In this document: in pieces, positions 5,672-7,728 of the stretch | How positions within the stretch are numbered: the first letter of the stretch is position 1 | How the letters are laid out: every line of letters begins with the position of its first letter | NCBI GenBank assembly: GCA_937901455.1 | Contig: CALDIA010000071.1 | Location: 1-7,728, forward strand | DNA: 7,728 nucleotides | Direction: 5' to 3' | Origin: an uncultured Bacteroidales bacterium | Lineage (GTDB): Bacteria > Bacteroidota > Bacteroidia > Bacteroidales > WCHB1-69 | The notes under the pieces: model-generated | Told to the model about the DNA's origin: nothing | Databases searched by the model: none | What the model saw: only the letters and a program-made list of their open reading frames with translations | Made by a program: the position numbers and the translations under genes

Positions 5672-5920
5672 AGTTTCTTCACTGTTGAAAAGCCCGACGT
5701 TGCCTTGCTGCTTGTATGCCTGTTTGGTCTGATTTATCGTTCATTCAAATATGCCGCAAATACACAAATAATTCTTTGAATTACAATATGTTGCGAAATA
5801 TTTTTTTTGTAAAAAGTTCATCTGTCTAAAATTGGAAGAAACAGGAATTTCGGGGCCGTTTTTAGCGGATTTTTGCTTATAAGAATCTGTTAATCAGGGA
5901 GAAATAATTAGAAGTCCCCA
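5618..5920 (-). mobile_element. Truncated IS end, copy 2 (IS5-like), fused to WG-repeat gene
   Basis: Bases 5658-5920 repeat 2799-3062, ending at the same GAAGTCCCCA. Here the transposase-like frame runs further, through N-S-L-GNPLDKLSK, a motif typical near the start of IS5-family transposases, before passing into the signal peptide of the WG-repeat protein at about 5618. No catalytic domain and no opposite IS end remain. The differences between copies (start codon ATG to ATA, scattered substitutions, small indels near 5845-5855) suggest age. The left boundary is an estimate from the change in protein character. Confidence 0.6.
5757..5787 (-). promoter_or_regulatory. Promoter inside IS end, copy 2
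   Basis: Minus-strand ATTG (5787-5784), 21 bases, then TATTTG (5762-5757), at the same spacing as copy 1. It points into the WG-repeat gene, 86 bases before its ATG, and is the only promoter candidate I see for that gene. Confidence 0.42.
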
Positions 5921-5997
5921 TCACTATTACACTTTGTATTCGACAACTTCAGATTCCATTAGAGTTTTATCAGAATATTTTATTCATCACCAATCTT

Positions 5998-7137
5998 TTA
6001 TTTCATATACTCGCGCATGTCCAGACTCATGATCCGGTCAAAAGCCTGCACGTTGGCCGTCTCGACTTTGAGGAAGACGGTGGCCGCAACCCCGGAGGTT
6101 TTGTCAGGCACGCGCCGCACGTCGATGACACCGGGAAAATCCGAGCTGAATTTCCCCTCATCGAATGCTTTGCTCTCATCGCCTTTCGGCAGGTCTAAAA
6201 CGGTGAATGCGTAGGTGAGGTTCTCCTTCCCCTTCCACATTTCCTCTTTTGTGACACGTATGCCTCTCAGGAAAGAAAGCATCGGGTGCTGGCCGCTGAT
6301 GAAGACCTGCAACTCATTCAAGCAGAAACCCGTGAATCTCAGCGGGTTAATCTCAATCGGCACCGCCTTCTTCCCGTCATAACGGAACTCAATATGCATG
6401 GGAAAATTCCGCAGATGCAGGGTGTTGTTGAGATGGGTGAGAAAACGGGTGAACGGTTCCTCATATTGGTCAAACAGCCCTTTGTTGGTCATATACAGAC
6501 GGTCAGAAGTGTCAGACTCATCCATAAACTTGTGATGGAAGATATTGAGTATCACAGGATTCTCATTTTCATCATAATAGGCATCCACGGCATATTCTTC
6601 GCCATGGATGTACGCCTCAATCAGGAAACGGCTTTTCCCGACCACAAACTCCGGAAAATCGGCGCCAGCTTTTGCAAAATCCTGCCGCAGCGTCTCCACC
6701 GCTTTTCGGTATTCCACAGGATTGTGCACCACAAACACACCCTTGCTCAGGAAACCGACCGAGGGCTTGATAACGCACGGAAAGACGAAAGAGGCCGTGT
6801 CCAGCTGTGTCATTTCGTTGATGTTCACCTCTTTGAAGAAAAAGTCAGGATAGATGTCGCGACAAATCTTCCTGAATGCGTTTTTGTCTTTCACGACAGA
6901 GATACCGTCAAGAAAACGTTTGTCCTCTATATGATCGTAAATCCATCCGAGTGCGTTTTCGGACACCGTATAAAGTTTGCCCGTTTTCTTGTATTCTTCA
7001 GCAAATTCACTGTCAGACAGCAATCTTCCGTTCAACACACGTTGCTCGGACATTTCATTTTTCAATACAGGGATGTTGTTTTTCACCAGCGTCTCCACCA
7101 TCATATCAGACGCAAACGGACGTTCCAAAATTACCAT
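5998..7137 (-). CDS. ATP-grasp domain protein
   Basis: A complete 379-residue protein with an ATP-grasp fold, a family that joins a carboxylate to an amine or thiol through an acyl-phosphate. Visible elements: N-terminal Rossmann-like part (MVILERPFASDMMVETLVKN); a lysine near 84-86 in VVKDKNAF; the central FPCVIKPSVGFLSKGV (119-134), with K124 and a glycine-rich loop over ATP; the hinge FLIEAYIHGEEYAVDAYY (171-188); and the metal-binding part HIEFRYD (249-253, E250) and VPIEINPLRFTG (259-270, E262 and N264). All expected nucleotide and Mg residues are present, so it should be active. The substrate cannot be told; it resembles the CPSase-like/L-amino-acid-ligase ATP-grasp group rather than a housekeeping ligase. 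No partner biosynthetic gene is adjacent. Start chosen at ATG 7135-7137, which leaves a complete N-terminal strand. Confidence 0.9.
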   Translation of the reverse strand: MVILERPFASDMMVETLVKNNIPVLKNEMSEQRVLNGRLLSDSEFAEEYKKTGKLYTVSENALGWIYDHIEDKRFLDGISVVKDKNAFRKICRDIYPDFFFKEVNINEMTQLDTASFVFPCVIKPSVGFLSKGVFVVHNPVEYRKAVETLRQDFAKAGADFPEFVVGKSRFLIEAYIHGEEYAVDAYYDENENPVILNIFHHKFMDESDTSDRLYMTNKGLFDQYEEPFTRFLTHLNNTLHLRNFPMHIEFRYDGKKAVPIEINPLRFTGFCLNELQVFISGQHPMLSFLRGIRVTKEEMWKGKENLTYAFTVLDLPKGDESKAFDEGKFSSDFPGVIDVRRVPDKTSGVAATVFLKVETANVQAFDRIMSLDMREYMK

Positions 7138-7215
7138 AACTCAATAACTTATTTGTTTTTTAATTTCCCAAAGACATAACTTGGCAAACGCTTTTGGGAA
7201 GAGGGTTTGTCGCGG

Positions 7216-7223
7216 CAAAAATA
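7216..7223 (-). promoter_or_regulatory. Bacteroidetes -7 box for the ATP-grasp gene
   Basis: Minus-strand TATTTTTG is an exact TAnnTTTG match. It predicts a leader of about 70 bases before the ATG at 7135-7137. No good -33 TTTG is seen. Confidence 0.5.
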
Positions 7224-7296
7224 CGAAACTTTTTGTATTCCCCGTTATCACGGTTCCGCATACTCCACTCCCCGAGAGAATAAGATTGCTTAGTGG

Positions 7297-7404
7297 TTAT
7301 ATGCAATGTAACGGACACCGTTCGCCGATGCATTGGTTGTTCTCGTGGCTGCGGAGGCATTTGACCGCAGGTTTCTCCATCTGCACCCCGAAATGTTCCT
7401 TCAC
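7297..7404 (-). other. Short open frame, possible continuation of the next one
   Basis: From GTG 7404-7402 it reads VKEHFGVQMEKPAVKCLRSH, then ENNQCIGERCPLHCI and a TAA at 7299-7297. The GTG overlaps the TGA of the upstream frame (GTGA). The cysteine-rich, basic composition and lack of an RBS argue against an ordinary gene. From memory, similar strings are annotated as small hypothetical proteins in many Bacteroidetes genomes; I take this as a multicopy non-coding or decayed segment rather than a working gene. Confidence 0.25.
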
Positions 7405-7640
7405 GAAATCAACTCACGCAACGCGTTCTGCTCGCCATCTTCTTGTGGAACAGCTTTATTGACGCTTTGTGGCGGTCTCTTTTGAAACTTCGCAACTTTC
7501 AATCCACTATTCCGCGCAGAGCAGAAGTGAATGTCCTCGGGATGTGTATAATTACTGTACTCACCATACAGGCAATTTGCATATTCGGCGTGGACTTCAG
7601 ATTGCTTGTTATGGTTTAGTGGAAGGCATTGCGAAGGCCT

Positions 7641-7685
7641 AAAAAGAGAGCGTGACGAGCCAATAAGGACTCCACGCTTTTTTTG
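7641..7685. terminator. Bidirectional intrinsic terminator
   Basis: AGCGTG (7649-7654) pairs with CACGCT (7673-7678), and inner GAG pairs with CTC, leaving an AC bulge on the left and a 10-base loop. A seven-T run follows on the plus strand (7678-7684); on the minus strand the hairpin is followed by CTCTTTTT. It could end transcripts from both sides. The gene it serves on the plus strand is not identifiable; anything on the minus strand would enter from beyond the window. Confidence 0.7.
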
Positions 7686-7694
7686 TTGTGTCCT

Positions 7695-7728
7695 GCCCCG
7701 TCGGGAGTCGCGGGGCGGGGGGGGGGGG
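7695..7728. other. GC hairpin and terminal G12 run at window edge
   Basis: GCCCCG (7695-7700) and CGGGGC (7711-7716) form a strong 6-bp stem, followed directly by 12 G residues up to the last base. Homopolymer G at a contig edge next to a stable hairpin often reflects failing sequence quality, but a real G-tract cannot be excluded. Confidence 0.6.

Larger units (their letters stand above)
7401..7728 (-). other. ATG-less open frame running off the window edge
   Basis: One minus-strand frame is open from the window edge to TGA 7403-7401. It reads SRSLFRPSQCLPLNHNKQSE, then VHAEYANCLYGEYSNYTHPE, then KAVPQEDGEQNALRELIS. It contains no methionine and runs through the terminator hairpin at 7641-7685, which makes a normal gene unlikely. 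The long openness and its join to the 7297-7404 frame suggest either a decayed coding sequence or a structured multicopy intergenic element. No tRNA or rRNA was recognised here. Confidence 0.25.

Noticed and set aside
6286..7179. 297-codon open frame on the plus strand
   Set aside because: It is exactly antisense to the ATP-grasp gene, whose motifs are intact; its own translation is rich in His, Arg and Phe with no family pattern.
7290..7690. Possible tRNA, 5S rRNA or tmRNA near the right edge
   Set aside because: No cloverleaf, CCA end, TTCRA loop or 5S-like segment could be recognised by reading either strand.

Overview
The window looks like an accessory, rearranged stretch of a Bacteroidales chromosome. 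The basis is Bacteroidetes-type -7 boxes (TAnnTTTG) upstream of several genes, a secreted protein with the N-terminal domain and FISUMP domain common in that phylum, a WG-repeat protein, and a DUF4143-type ATPase of the kind abundant there. Genus cannot be assigned from the sequence alone. Nearly all intact genes lie on the minus strand.

Layout, left to right. (1) 1-621 is a junction zone: a frameshifted 3' remnant of an AlbA_2/RecG-like ATP-binding regulator (minus), a perfect 34-bp palindrome, and a 5'-truncated ROK-family sugar kinase (plus). (2) 652-2586 (minus) is a 644-codon secreted protein: signal peptide, N-terminal beta domain, short helical stretch, two PKD-like domains, C-terminal FISUMP domain. 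(3) 2684-3062 is a truncated insertion-sequence end carrying the first codons of an IS5-like transposase gene fused to unrelated codons. (4) 3067-4353 (minus) is a complete AAA_14/DUF4143 ATPase with its own promoter and three 23-bp tandem repeats just upstream. (5) About 4466-5143 has no intact gene, only fragments of unrecognised genes. (6) 5144-5920 (minus) is a second truncated copy of the same IS end, here fused in frame to a secreted WG-repeat protein. (7) 5998-7137 (minus) is a complete ATP-grasp protein. (8) 7138-7728 has its promoter, a stretch with overlapping non-standard reading frames, a bidirectional terminator and a 12-G run at the window edge.

The genes do not form an obvious pathway. 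The most informative feature is the pair of ~263-bp direct repeats (2799-3062 and 5658-5920, about 90% identical by eye). They share a promoter and transposase N-terminus and are fused to different downstream sequences. The simplest reading is two decayed IS copies, one of which may now supply promoter and start codon to the WG-repeat gene. I found no convincing new multi-gene defence or biosynthetic system.
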